64,000 nt of DNA from a virus. Numbering within the stretch: position 1 is the stretch's first letter; every line of letters begins with the position of its first letter. A program made the position numbers and the translations under genes. Below are positions 27,601-35,200 of the stretch, one piece after another. A model generated the notes under the pieces. It did no database searches, was not told the origin of the DNA, and saw only the letters and a program-made list of their open reading frames with translations. The DNA lies in IMG/VR virus record IMGVR_UViG_3300020204_000066, positions 1-64,000 of that record; one strand, given 5' to 3'.

Positions 27601-29110
27601 TTGTAGGAGTAACTGCTGCAATAGATTTGACGTTTACTGCTGAACCTGGAGTTGGATCAAACGTTGTTTGTAGAGCAGCAACAGTTAATAGTAAATCATC
27701 AGTGTTGTTTAGACCACCGATAAAGTTTCCAGGAATTTTTAAAGTATTGCCTACTGCATAGTTGCTACCACCGTTCACAACTTGAACACCAACAATAGCA
27801 CCACTTGAATTTCTATCAATACGGAATGTGGCACTAGTTCCTCCTGATGGAGAAACTAAAGTTACTGATGTAACTCCAGTGTGTGCACTAGATGCTCTTG
27901 TGGTAATTCTAAATCTATTGTTGTCTAATTTTACGACATATAATTGATGGAATGTACCAGAGTTGCTATATGTTGGCAGAGCACCAGCACTGATAGGAGA
28001 TAGTGACTGTACTTGTAGTTGGCCATTAGTCCAACCAGTATATACAAGACAATCGCCAGTTTCCATACCGTGATTATTCACAGTAAAAATACCAGTTGTT
28101 TGATCAATATTTGTTGAGGGAATAGTTAATGCAGTTGTTCCTACATGCTCTGGGAACGCAGGATCAAAAGTACCAGTTGTTGATAGTGAAGATGGCAGAA
28201 CCTGACGGTCATCAATAGCACCACCGTTTTGGAAACTATCTGCATCGAAGGTTACCTGTCTGTTTCCTACTGAGTTTGATAGATAGAACGCAGATCCAGT
28301 GCTGAAACCATGCTCGTAACTAGTTCTAACAGTCAACGTTGATTGAACTGCTTCGTCAGTCACAACTGGATCTTCAGTTGCAAAAGATTTATCAACTTTA
28401 AGAAGAGAACCTACATAATATCTACCAATAGTGATGACAGTATATGCAGTTTGAATTTGTCTGGTGGCAGTCTGGAGTGAACGCGCTTGATATGTAAATA
28501 TTGACGTACCAGGAATTGATCTGATGATGAAAGCACCTTCCGCAGTAATGCTTTCTACACCTCTTACGTCAATAGCAACACCAGTGGCAAGGTCGTGAGG
28601 AACAGTTGTATTTACAGTTACAATATTACTACCAGCAACTGTTGTGATTGTTGCAACCGTTGTTAGCGGAGTATCGCCAAGTGCAGAATAGAATGAGGGA
28701 ACATCATTAACTCTCTCTAAACTTTCCCACTTGGTTGCTTGGAGACCATATTCAAAGTCAGTATCAATGAGAGTATTTGGTTGAGAAACACGTAGTTTGT
28801 GTACGGGATCTAGTAAAGCCTCATCGGGCTCAAAACGAACTGCTTCTTCTTCAGTATAAACTTGAAGAACGTCATTATTTGAATGACCGTTTACTGCAGT
28901 GTCATAAATTAGAGTTACTGTAGTTTCATCAGTAGTAGGACTGTATGAAACGTTAGATGCACCTAGAGTGGAGTCACCAACGATGAAAATAATGGTGTTT
29001 CTGGTGACATTATTAATAAGAAGTAGTTTATTAAAGGAAACATTTCCTTTGATTTTTACTTGTTTTGCCGCAGCATTAAAAGAATAATCAAATTGTAAAG
29101 TCCTTGCCAT
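21614..29110 (-). CDS. Giant modular tail/adhesin protein, 2498 residues
   Basis: This is a virion protein judged by position and make-up; no enzyme motif is visible. It is built from beta-rich modules. At least ten contain an H-x-(F/L/M)-x-x-G core, such as NNHGFITGTKVNYTAG, GNHPFSTGDRVKYN, NNHQLHTGDAVFYR and PNHGFVTGTKVYYSAG, each followed by a YYV strand and a F/I-x-L strand. A second module type ends in GGSGYDPATPPVVYF-like strands. A third, SPSGGxxxTFxIxRNSSGAI near residue 425, is shared with the 2930-residue protein. Two CBM-like SYKGEWNATDTYIAHDVV segments also appear. It likely forms a long fibre or host-binding whisker. The last 300 residues read like a distinct globular tip domain. 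It has a TATAAATA late promoter and its own terminator. Confidence 0.85.
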   Translation of the reverse strand: MARTLQFDYSFNAAAKQVKIKGNVSFNKLLLINNVTRNTIIFIVGDSTLGASNVSYSPTTDETTVTLIYDTAVNGHSNNDVLQVYTEEEAVRFEPDEALLDPVHKLRVSQPNTLIDTDFEYGLQATKWESLERVNDVPSFYSALGDTPLTTVATITTVAGSNIVTVNTTVPHDLATGVAIDVRGVESITAEGAFIIRSIPGTSIFTYQARSLQTATRQIQTAYTVITIGRYYVGSLLKVDKSFATEDPVVTDEAVQSTLTVRTSYEHGFSTGSAFYLSNSVGNRQVTFDADSFQNGGAIDDRQVLPSSLSTTGTFDPAFPEHVGTTALTIPSTNIDQTTGIFTVNNHGMETGDCLVYTGWTNGQLQVQSLSPISAGALPTYSNSGTFHQLYVVKLDNNRFRITTRASSAHTGVTSVTLVSPSGGTSATFRIDRNSSGAIVGVQVVNGGSNYAVGNTLKIPGNFIGGLNNTDDLLLTVAALQTTFDPTPGSAVNVKSIAAVTPTNGTFANSSTTIAGQANAIYGPTLLNLTSNGGTGATHTFRRYLRFAELNSTRVSIFDWESGYTTTETVASVTVTNGGSGYDPATPPVVYFSYPTKISSGSGSTEYNGLPAQGIAKVNSSGVITSVEITFRGAGYVTTPTVYIAPPVVGGSQATATAALATTPTDVQLSRYFNKDAITTGAGSSSIFIRKHGFKNGQPLMFVCGPDNSPPGGLTDGGIYYVKNATEDTFQMSTSVSFAANALYGTPGTTLDLSSIPTKHFGWMQFHPGYQVKNFAFNAAEGGQRDRVLLKYAKAPIWVDETQKVVLKNQSGSFIPAGLIGLRFNSSGGLDTDTSNHEDMFTSTGSGVGTRVMGQSYYYIRSVDQVAGFPEYSLTTALYGSVVEWTSAATPGSNEFIAFSVIENQYSNSIYLQNHPFKKISQISGLEQYEWPQYRLRYFCQGEPGAADNIERLRGTYIFGGSINTTFASNRSDGSADFYAVPVTTDVIKLQKFDNNILPTSVPTVNFRGFGGSSTVNTHLFVSGIANMGIAIQNPESNRIYINNHGIGEGNQIRYNNNGNADVPGTRSGELGLENNNVYIAKDVTTNSLRIMANKLVPRTMPPASTDAGNDYFRFTSGGSATFTAVVASGAVTQVNVNAQGSGYPVPGTNRGEVIISFSGGGGSGATATATVNSSGNITGITVTNGGTLYTAAPTVTATGILYHGLRAGDRLIYNGGPSMVTRGPSGAGVSTGSVLFVIIVDPGTFQVAISRVQALQGYPIDITSGTSPSFTQVYSSIPLGKGSGTHTFTDVSPTGSVDGGYVAGNVTNNFLIPLRATGQVLGKNIAFNPEFTVNLSNGEFYVNNHGFITGTKVNYTAGTGTGIGLASNGPESGYSSLAPGTYYVIRKSQNYFALSRSKADAFAGLSIRGYSNYGSGAAHRLQTLSVYGESVGTGLVTLISKDITFNGSSSSVIAPATDRITFPGNHPFSTGDRVKYNVYAQGTAVLGLNNGQNYFVNRISNTVITLHNTWLGAYTNTERANISAVGTGTLHVLKLTNPTVYGTSYKGEWNATDTYIAHDVVLYQNNFYVARVGIPTTSRNITDTAAGSPIAANVKPVSDAGVLDNRWAPIPSNLGVATKFNAQFKQGDTLNIVNEVPWSTQYFDAASAVNTTENILTINNHQLHTGDAVFYRIDYDRAGSAEQRPIEGLTQNKLYYVNRVTANTITLFENPPGSWTGGQADTGTSYTLAINLVTIGLGSFHRLEKVYTEVYPTSIFSIVSDNQCIVDDPYPNRVVEFNPQGTVLLGTPTDRSNPVLNFDQDVFTIPNHGFVTGTKVYYSAGPLNDGFRIGTMVDGGTYYVYKIDDNSFKLMGDGTANVNFFRDSLSAVSGGVTQVNLTNSGQGFKHYFIGVAVGAGSYVTRTSGNLSVGNTNYDANNIIYTDQRDGGLYPGVFQWCQYLVETQLYTRPDAINLHRPFDGGVEISASESPNCSIVRQTRRYFRYQSGKGLQYSSAINFNPPIEVSGISYSSDTTTENSISAPNGKAIVVTRKPHKLKVGNQVKVQDVQVQSGSAAGYNATVSVMAVVDDFTFKYPTAAVPVDVTPFGFPLVNLTGWTDAKVRAGMYDDQNGMFFEYDGQHLYCVKRSSVKQIGGTLSVTYQSNTVSGVGTRFTKQLSVGQRIVIRGQSYKITYIASDTQLSVSRPYSGKTYTGVIGTVTEDERVVQSNWSVDKCNGTGKFGYVLDINKIQMAYMDYSWYGAGKVRFGFKDQNGRVIYVHEFLHNNKKTEAYLRSGNLPARYEVENGANPSYPPNLFHWGASVIMDGQFEDDRAYLFTAVTGSSGNDTLTIKRELQGQNIPILSLRLAPSVDSSLVGALGDRDLINRMAITLKQVGIVATNPVNNKPVSVKLILNGNLAQPYFSNVGAPSLTQIIKHTGTAADSVTGGIIVYEFRAASGASVSQELDELIQLGNSILGGDFVFPNGPDVLTVAVTPTDNPTSGQNTEVTARLTWSESQA

Positions 29111-29147
29111 TTTTTTTGGTCTCCGTTGTTTTTTTAATCCTAGTGTT

Positions 29148-29155
29148 TATTTATA
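29148..29155 (-). promoter_or_regulatory. T4-type late promoter of the 2498-residue gene
   Basis: A perfect TATAAATA on the minus strand lies 37 nt before the start at 29110. Confidence 0.78.
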
Positions 29156-29170
29156 AGTCGAAAATAAAGA

Positions 29171-30079
29171 TTACATTCCGAACACAATAGTGGTAGCAAA
29201 TGCTTGTGCTTTTGCAGTTGCTAATTGAGCATTAATATTAACTGTTGTCGTATCTCCCTGTGCAAGTAGTTCCCAAACAGTAGAGTTTGTTCCTGGAACA
29301 ACAGAATTGGTTTCAGTTAGGTTGATGTATGATGATGCGCTAGCAACAACAAATACAACTTCTCCTGGTAGGTATGAGTTTGCTGGGTTCCATACTCCAG
29401 CATATTTCATTCCTTGTACTACCAATCTCCAATAAGTATATCCATTGCTAGCATTTGGTTTTATGCCAGTTGAATTTGCAATATTCACATATGTATAACC
29501 ACCATACTGAATTAAATCTCCAGGAATATATGCAGTTGCATTATTATAAGTTCCTCTTTCATTAAACCCAGTGGTTATAATATCCCAGTCAGCATTGATT
29601 GAAGTACTTGGAGCAACTCCAGTGTTTACTGTAAGAGCAACATATGTATAACCTCCATATGTTACTAAATCTCCTGGTTGATATTGAGTACCAACTTGCC
29701 AACTATCTTCAAATTTTAGTCCTTCTAGGAAAATTGAAAATTTGGTATTATCTAATGCTGCTCCTGCGGACAAATGAGGAACTGTACAAAGATGTAGATT
29801 GTTTCCAAATTTTACAATATCATTTAGATTGTAATAGGTTGCTGCAGCCCAAGTTCCTGCATTTTTAACTCCCTCTAAATGCACTGCCCATTTTGGGGTG
29901 CCTGCTCCTAGACCATCAGTTGCATACCAGTTGTTTAGTGATGCTACAGATGTGTGATTGGATACTGCAACATATGAGTTTCCTCCCAATGTTACAATAT
30001 CATCAATTTCATAAGCAGTGCTTGCAGTCCAAGCACCTCTCCAATTAAATTTTAAGCGTCCAATTCTGAAGTCTGCCAT
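29171..30079 (-). CDS. Five-fold repeat protein, carbohydrate-binding-module-like
   Basis: The 302 residues hold five copies of a unit of about 50-55 residues starting near 13, 74, 124, 174 and 226. Each has the form W-x(4-6)-Y-x(3)-D-I/L-V-x(2)-G-G-x-x-Y-V, for example GAWTASTAYEIDDIVTLGG and GTYNNATAYIPGDLIQYGG. This pattern resembles type 5/12 carbohydrate-binding modules (chitin-binding type 3 fold). A role in binding host surface glycans as part of a tail fibre is inferred. The C-terminal 35 residues are Ala/Gln rich and may trimerise. It lies in a run of fibre genes 12 nt from its neighbour. Confidence 0.82.
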   Translation of the reverse strand: MADFRIGRLKFNWRGAWTASTAYEIDDIVTLGGNSYVAVSNHTSVASLNNWYATDGLGAGTPKWAVHLEGVKNAGTWAAATYYNLNDIVKFGNNLHLCTVPHLSAGAALDNTKFSIFLEGLKFEDSWQVGTQYQPGDLVTYGGYTYVALTVNTGVAPSTSINADWDIITTGFNERGTYNNATAYIPGDLIQYGGYTYVNIANSTGIKPNASNGYTYWRLVVQGMKYAGVWNPANSYLPGEVVFVVASASSYINLTETNSVVPGTNSTVWELLAQGDTTTVNINAQLATAKAQAFATTIVFGM

Positions 30080-30091
30080 TGTTCTCTCCTA

Positions 30092-30487
30092 TTATTGAGG
30101 TCCGAGTGAATAGTTGTAATTTTGTCCAACCCTTGCTACAAGATAACCGTCGCTATCAATGTAATAATTTAATTTTCTCTCATCCCAGCGATACTGTGCG
30201 TAGGTATCTAATGGACTATTTTTATCTCCATTGGGATTTTTTAATCTGTTAGAAGGAACTGCCAGAACATCATCTTCATTAATTCCATATCCAGTATCCC
30301 ATTTTGGGTGAGATGGGTCCATGGGAGCATTAGTAAAATTAATGACATCTATATCAGTGCTTTTAATTTGACTGTACACCAACATTCCATCTGGAGTTCT
30401 TGAAAGCGCATGAAATCCAGCATCCTGGAATGCAGTTTCTTGCGTCTGTGTACCAATAGTTATTAAACTTGATAATTGAATTGCCAT
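30092..30487 (-). CDS. Hypothetical virion-associated protein in the fibre cluster
   Basis: This 131-residue protein has no repeat structure. It has a hydrophobic N-terminus (MAIQLSSLITIGTQTQE, not a signal peptide) and a C-terminal half rich in Y, D, W and N (YAQYRWDERKLNYYIDSDGY). I do not recognise a family. It starts directly at the end of the upstream fibre gene with no gap, and the CBM-like gene follows, so it is probably co-translated. A fibre connector or chaperone is possible. Confidence 0.7.
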   Translation of the reverse strand: MAIQLSSLITIGTQTQETAFQDAGFHALSRTPDGMLVYSQIKSTDIDVINFTNAPMDPSHPKWDTGYGINEDDVLAVPSNRLKNPNGDKNSPLDTYAQYRWDERKLNYYIDSDGYLVARVGQNYNYSLGPQ

Positions 30488-31819
30488 TTAGAAAATTCTC
30501 CAATGAGTTCCCGACCAAATGATGTTGACAATAACTCCATCGGTGTCAAAAATTAAAGTACTGTCAGTTCTATTTAAAGAATCTTTAAATAAATTTGACC
30601 CAGCATTGAGAGTAACATTATTTGTATTCCAAGTATTATTTGCATCCGCAAATAAAATAATATCGCCATTCAAAGGAGATGCTGGCAGGTTAACAGTAAT
30701 TGGACCACTTGTTGAGTTGATCAAATAGTATTTATTAGAATCAACACTGTAAGGAGTAGAATTTACAATAATCCAACCAATGAAAACGTCTCTACGATCA
30801 CCAGTAACCAACGATTCCCAACGATTTGTATAAATCTTTAAAAGATTTGAACTATCATCATATAACAGTTTTCCTTCTACTGCTGGAGCTGCTGCTTCAT
30901 TTGGATATTTAATATTTAATTTTTCCGACGTTACAGCGTTATCAGGTAATTTTTCTGTTGTAACTGCACCGTTTCTGATATGGTTTGTTGTTACTGCTCT
31001 ATCAGAATCAACGGTTGTGCTATCTTTTAATTTAGTAGCATCTACAGCATCATTTGCCAGTTTTCCTGCAGTGATATTAAAGTCACGAATATGATCTGAT
31101 GTTACCGCTCTATCGCCATCAGTTGTTGTACTACTTTTCAGTTTTACACTATCTACAGCATTGTTTGCTAACTTTCCTGTAGTTACATTTAAATCTGCAA
31201 GTTTTCCTGTAGTTACTCCAAGGTCAGCAATTTTGCCTGTAGTTACTCCAAGGTCAGCAATTTTACCTGTGGTTATATTTAAATCACGAATGTGATTTGT
31301 TGTTACTGCTCTATCTGCGTCAGTAGAAACACTGCTTCTTAATTTTGTCGCATCTACTGCATCCGCAGCAATTTTTGTTGTAATTACCGCAGAGTTTGCA
31401 ATGTCTCCAGACTGAATTGTTCCATCTGCAATCTTGTCAGATGTGACAGCACTTGGAGCAATCTTTACAGTGGTTACTGCAGAATTTTTTAATTCATTAC
31501 TTCCTACAGTATCCGATCCTGGCACACCAACAGAAAATGGATCTGTAAAGACCGCATAGAATGATGAGTTTGAAGATGGTGCTACTGAAAACGTAATAAT
31601 ATCGTTAGCAACCGTATACTGAACTCCTGGTTCTAAAATACCGCCATTTAAATTTACGGTTAATAAAATTTCAGTCTCTGGATAAATCGGTTGCCCACCA
31701 ACTCGCAAATTAAACTGTGTAGCAGTTCCATTGAACCCGCTTCCCCCACCAACTCTAGGTAGAGGAACGTCTACTTTTTTCGCATTACTGCGAACTGGTT
31801 GTATACCTAAATATGGCAT
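30488..31819 (-). CDS. Tail fibre protein with tandem short repeats
   Basis: The 443-residue protein has three parts. An N-terminal beta domain (1-110) contains VGGQPIYPETEILLTVN. A central shaft (about 110-300) consists of repeats of the type VTTGKIADLG and AVDATKLKDS with the spacer SDRAVTTNHIRD; three of the 10-residue units are almost identical. The C-terminal domain (300-443) contains YLINSTSGPITVNLPASPLN and NVTLNAGSNLF, the beta-helical end seen in many phage fibre proteins. This is the classic layout of a trimeric side-fibre protein. The tandem unit is repeated in the DNA at 31206-31264. Confidence 0.85.
   Translation of the reverse strand: MPYLGIQPVRSNAKKVDVPLPRVGGGSGFNGTATQFNLRVGGQPIYPETEILLTVNLNGGILEPGVQYTVANDIITFSVAPSSNSSFYAVFTDPFSVGVPGSDTVGSNELKNSAVTTVKIAPSAVTSDKIADGTIQSGDIANSAVITTKIAADAVDATKLRSSVSTDADRAVTTNHIRDLNITTGKIADLGVTTGKIADLGVTTGKLADLNVTTGKLANNAVDSVKLKSSTTTDGDRAVTSDHIRDFNITAGKLANDAVDATKLKDSTTVDSDRAVTTNHIRNGAVTTEKLPDNAVTSEKLNIKYPNEAAAPAVEGKLLYDDSSNLLKIYTNRWESLVTGDRRDVFIGWIIVNSTPYSVDSNKYYLINSTSGPITVNLPASPLNGDIILFADANNTWNTNNVTLNAGSNLFKDSLNRTDSTLIFDTDGVIVNIIWSGTHWRIF
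31206..31264 (-). repeat. Two tandem copies of a 30-bp unit in the fibre gene
   Basis: Positions 31206-31234 and 31236-31264 are identical over 29 bases (beginning cctgtagttactcc), giving two perfect copies at a 30-bp period. They keep the reading frame and encode consecutive VTTGKIADLG-type units. Two further diverged units flank them. Confidence 0.9.
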
Positions 31820-31839
31820 TTTTTTATGTTACTTTACTC

Positions 31840-31847
31840 TATTTATT
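31840..31847 (-). promoter_or_regulatory. T4-type late promoter before the fibre gene
   Basis: AATAAATA on the minus strand lies 20 nt before the start at 31819. Confidence 0.4.
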
Positions 31848-32199
31848 AAGTTGATTCCAAATAACTTACTATCACATCCACAGACGTAGCATTTGAAGAA
31901 CTTACAACGATAGAATCTCCATTTGCTTGAGTAACATCTTTTACTAAAACAATCTTTTGTCCAGACATAACTTCAAAAGAAGTACCAGAGGGAATGGGAA
32001 TATCTTTTAAAAGATAGATATCATCCAACGCTGGATCTCCTTTTTGAATTTGAACTGAAGCTGTTGTCGATGTCAATGAAGTGTTAGTCAAAGTTAGACC
32101 AAGTAACACCGCGTGAGAAACGCCAGATGGAACTGCGTAAATTGTAGAAGGAGTTAATCCTATACTCGCTTTTGTAGTGGATTTGAAAAAATTTGCCAT
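31846..32199 (-). CDS. Small beta-sandwich structural protein
   Basis: This 117-residue protein has a strand-rich pattern with threonine/serine-rich turns (SHAVLLGLTLTNTSLTSTTA, PSGTSFEVMSGQKIVLVKD). It resembles small phage decoration or fibre-associated beta-sandwich proteins, but no named family is recognised. It sits between two fibre genes, 4 nt after the large LamG protein, and is likely a virion part. Confidence 0.72.
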   Translation of the reverse strand: MANFFKSTTKASIGLTPSTIYAVPSGVSHAVLLGLTLTNTSLTSTTASVQIQKGDPALDDIYLLKDIPIPSGTSFEVMSGQKIVLVKDVTQANGDSIVVSSSNATSVDVIVSYLEST

Positions 32200-32203
32200 T
32201 TAT

Positions 32204-35200
32204 TTATCCTAGGGCTAGAACGAATGGGATGATGTCATCAAACGTAACGTTTGTAGTTTGAATAGCTGCATAAACATTATTTATTGCTTCTACAACACTA
32301 TTTCTTTGTGTGATACCCGCAGCAAGTGTTGCGATATTTCCAATATCACCCTGCAATTCATTAATAGCAGTTACAAGACTGGTATCATTTGTGATTAAGT
32401 TGCTGAGAGTTGAGATATCACCAATATTAGGAGCTGTGATGTTTCCAGTTAAAACAACGGCTCCTGTAACTTCGAGATTTTTATAGAAATAAATTTTCTC
32501 AGAACCATTAGTAGTAGTAATCTTGAAGTAAGTATTTGCTCCTTCATCGATACTAAATGCAGTTGCGAGGTTGTCAGTAATACTTAACTTTGAAGTTTTT
32601 AATGTGTTAATATTGGCATCTCTTGCAACATATAAATCTCTCCACTGCTGAGACGAACTACCAACATCATAAGTATTATTTGTATTAGGAATAATGTTAG
32701 AATTTAGATCAGCGTTGAATACAATATTGTCAGTATTAAGATCACCAAATGTAATCGTACCACCAGTGCCATTTCCAGCTCTAAATGTAATATCACCATC
32801 GACGGTCAGATTGCCACCAACTCCAAGATTTCCTGTGATATTTGTATCTCCACCAGAAGGAACAATACTAATATCTCCAGATAAAGTACTAATGGTATTG
32901 CCACTAAATTCAAAATTGCCAACATTAATTGAGGTGGAATTGATTACAGTAGATGATGACCCATCAGTTACTGAAATCGAAGACGCACTACTAATGCTGA
33001 AATTTTGATTTCCGAAATTAATGTTTCCATTTTCTTGATCTACGTAGAAAATATCTCCAACTCTAAAATCTCCCTTTTGATCAATAGAAACATATGAAAC
33101 ATTACCGCCATTTACTTCGACTACTTCATTTGCCTGAATTACGAGAGTATCATCTTGAGTAAAATCTCCACCACTTCCAACATAATTAAACGTATAAGAA
33201 ATCAATTGAATATCAGTTCCAATTCCATCAGCAACAATTCCCTTATCTCCAAACTCTGATGCACAACCAACTGATCTCATCTCAGCGCCAAATTGCTGAT
33301 AATCTGCTAATGTTATAGCAGTGGCAGTACCAATTTGAGTTGCCCCATTAAAGAAGCGAATATCTTGTGTTCCTACTGCATCATCAGTGAATGTAGTACT
33401 ACCATTCGTACCATTTAAGTGAAGTAGTAATGATGTATTGATATCACTGCCAAACTCTGCTGTTGGCACAGTATATGTTCCAGTATATCTCGCAAATCCT
33501 TTCGTAATTCTTACTTCATCAATGTAACCACTAAAGGGAATTACTCCAGATACGTTTGCACCTATTCTTAGAGGCTTTGAACCACCATAATCATTACTAT
33601 CAGTATAGGTGCTTCCAATTTGAACACCATCTAACCATAACTTAGTTGAAGTTCCCTGTCTAGAGACTGCAACATGATACCAAGTATTAGTAAGTAGTGT
33701 TCCTCCAGATATTCTATCTGCACCATTAGTGTAATACTTGAGTGTGCTTCCATCAAGATATAATGTAGGAGAAAACTCAGTTTCAGTTACGCGATGATCT
33801 AGGATTACTTTAGCTCCAGTTGTGTTGTTTAAGTAAATAAATGCTTCAATAGTAAAATCGCTGGTTCCAAAACCAAAATCTGTACTATTAGAATATGACA
33901 GATAATTATCTGTACCATCAAAAATTGCAGATGATGTGCCAAATTTTTTCTGTGTAGTTGATAAAGTAATGCCGCCATTTGCAGTTGCAATTTTTCCTGG
34001 TCTGGATTCTGCAGTAACAAAAGTTCCAGTCCCTTTATTTGTTAGCAGTAGAACTCCATTGTTATAACTTGATACCGTTCCTTCTGCTAAAACCGTTGTC
34101 CCATTAACATCATAATATTTTACGGTATTTCCTGCTGCTGGAGTGAAACTTCCAAGACCAGTAAATCTAAGTTTAGTTTTTCCTGCTCCAGCAAATCCAG
34201 TGCTTCCACTTACAGCAAGAACTCCAATTTCTGCAAAGTAAGTAAAGCAGTTTAAGTATTCTGCTCTAGCGCCATTTGTCATCTTAACGCCAATTGCATT
34301 AGGAACAATGAAAGTGGTTTCATTGAACAAAATGGCAGCTTGAATAGTGTTTGGATTTACAACGCTACCATCAATCAGTGCCCCTCTACCAGCATCGTTT
34401 GCTGCATATCCATATGGATCAGTGGAAGTAGTAACTGATCCTCTATTGAGCACTGTAACTCTTTGAATATAAGGACTTCTTAATGGAGAATTTGCTCCAA
34501 TTGCAAGTCTGAATGCATATCCAGTATCATTAGTATCATTATAAAACATATCTGCAATCGTAAGATCTTCTATGGTTGTTTCTCCATTTAAAAGGAAACA
34601 ATCAAGATCTTTGGTTGATGTAGTAGGAACAATTTTAGTAGATCTAAGTCCAGTCCCTTTAATTGTTACGCCCTGGGGAACTGTCATTGGAAATTCTTCT
34701 ACAAACACCCCAGGACCAACGGTAATAGTATCTCCAGATACTGCTTGAGACAATGCGTATTTTAATGTTGCAAAAGCAGTCTGGGGAGTTCTTCCTGGAA
34801 ATTCTCTTGCTCCTATTCCACTTGTCGCAATACTATCAGTTCCTCTGGAAGAAACATAATAATGATGTCCTAGATGTTCAAAAACATTTACGCCCTTAAC
34901 GCTAAGAGATTGAGATACATTAATATCAGTATCAACTGTAATTTCGGCAGCGCCAGCTGATCTGATAGTATTTGCCTCTAGCGAAGTATTTACAACTACC
35001 TTTCCAGTACTAAAACTAGTTGCTTCTGATCCATTCGTAGTTATAACCTTAATATATTCATTCGACCCTTCAAAAACAGAAATTGCCGAAGCAAGATTAT
35101 CAGAAAGACTTACCTTAGTAGTTTTTAAAGTATCTATATTTGCATCTCTTCCTACATGAATATCTCTCCATTTTTGTGAGGAAGAACCAACATCAAAAGT

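Noticed and set aside
31020-31440. Possible CRISPR-like repeats
   Set aside because: The repeats are in-frame 30-bp coding units of a fibre shaft with no unique spacers; no cas gene is present.
32201-32208. Late promoter box GATAAATA directly before the 117-residue gene
   Set aside because: It is one base from the ATG, so transcription would start inside the gene. It is probably chance in AT-rich DNA and serves no other start.
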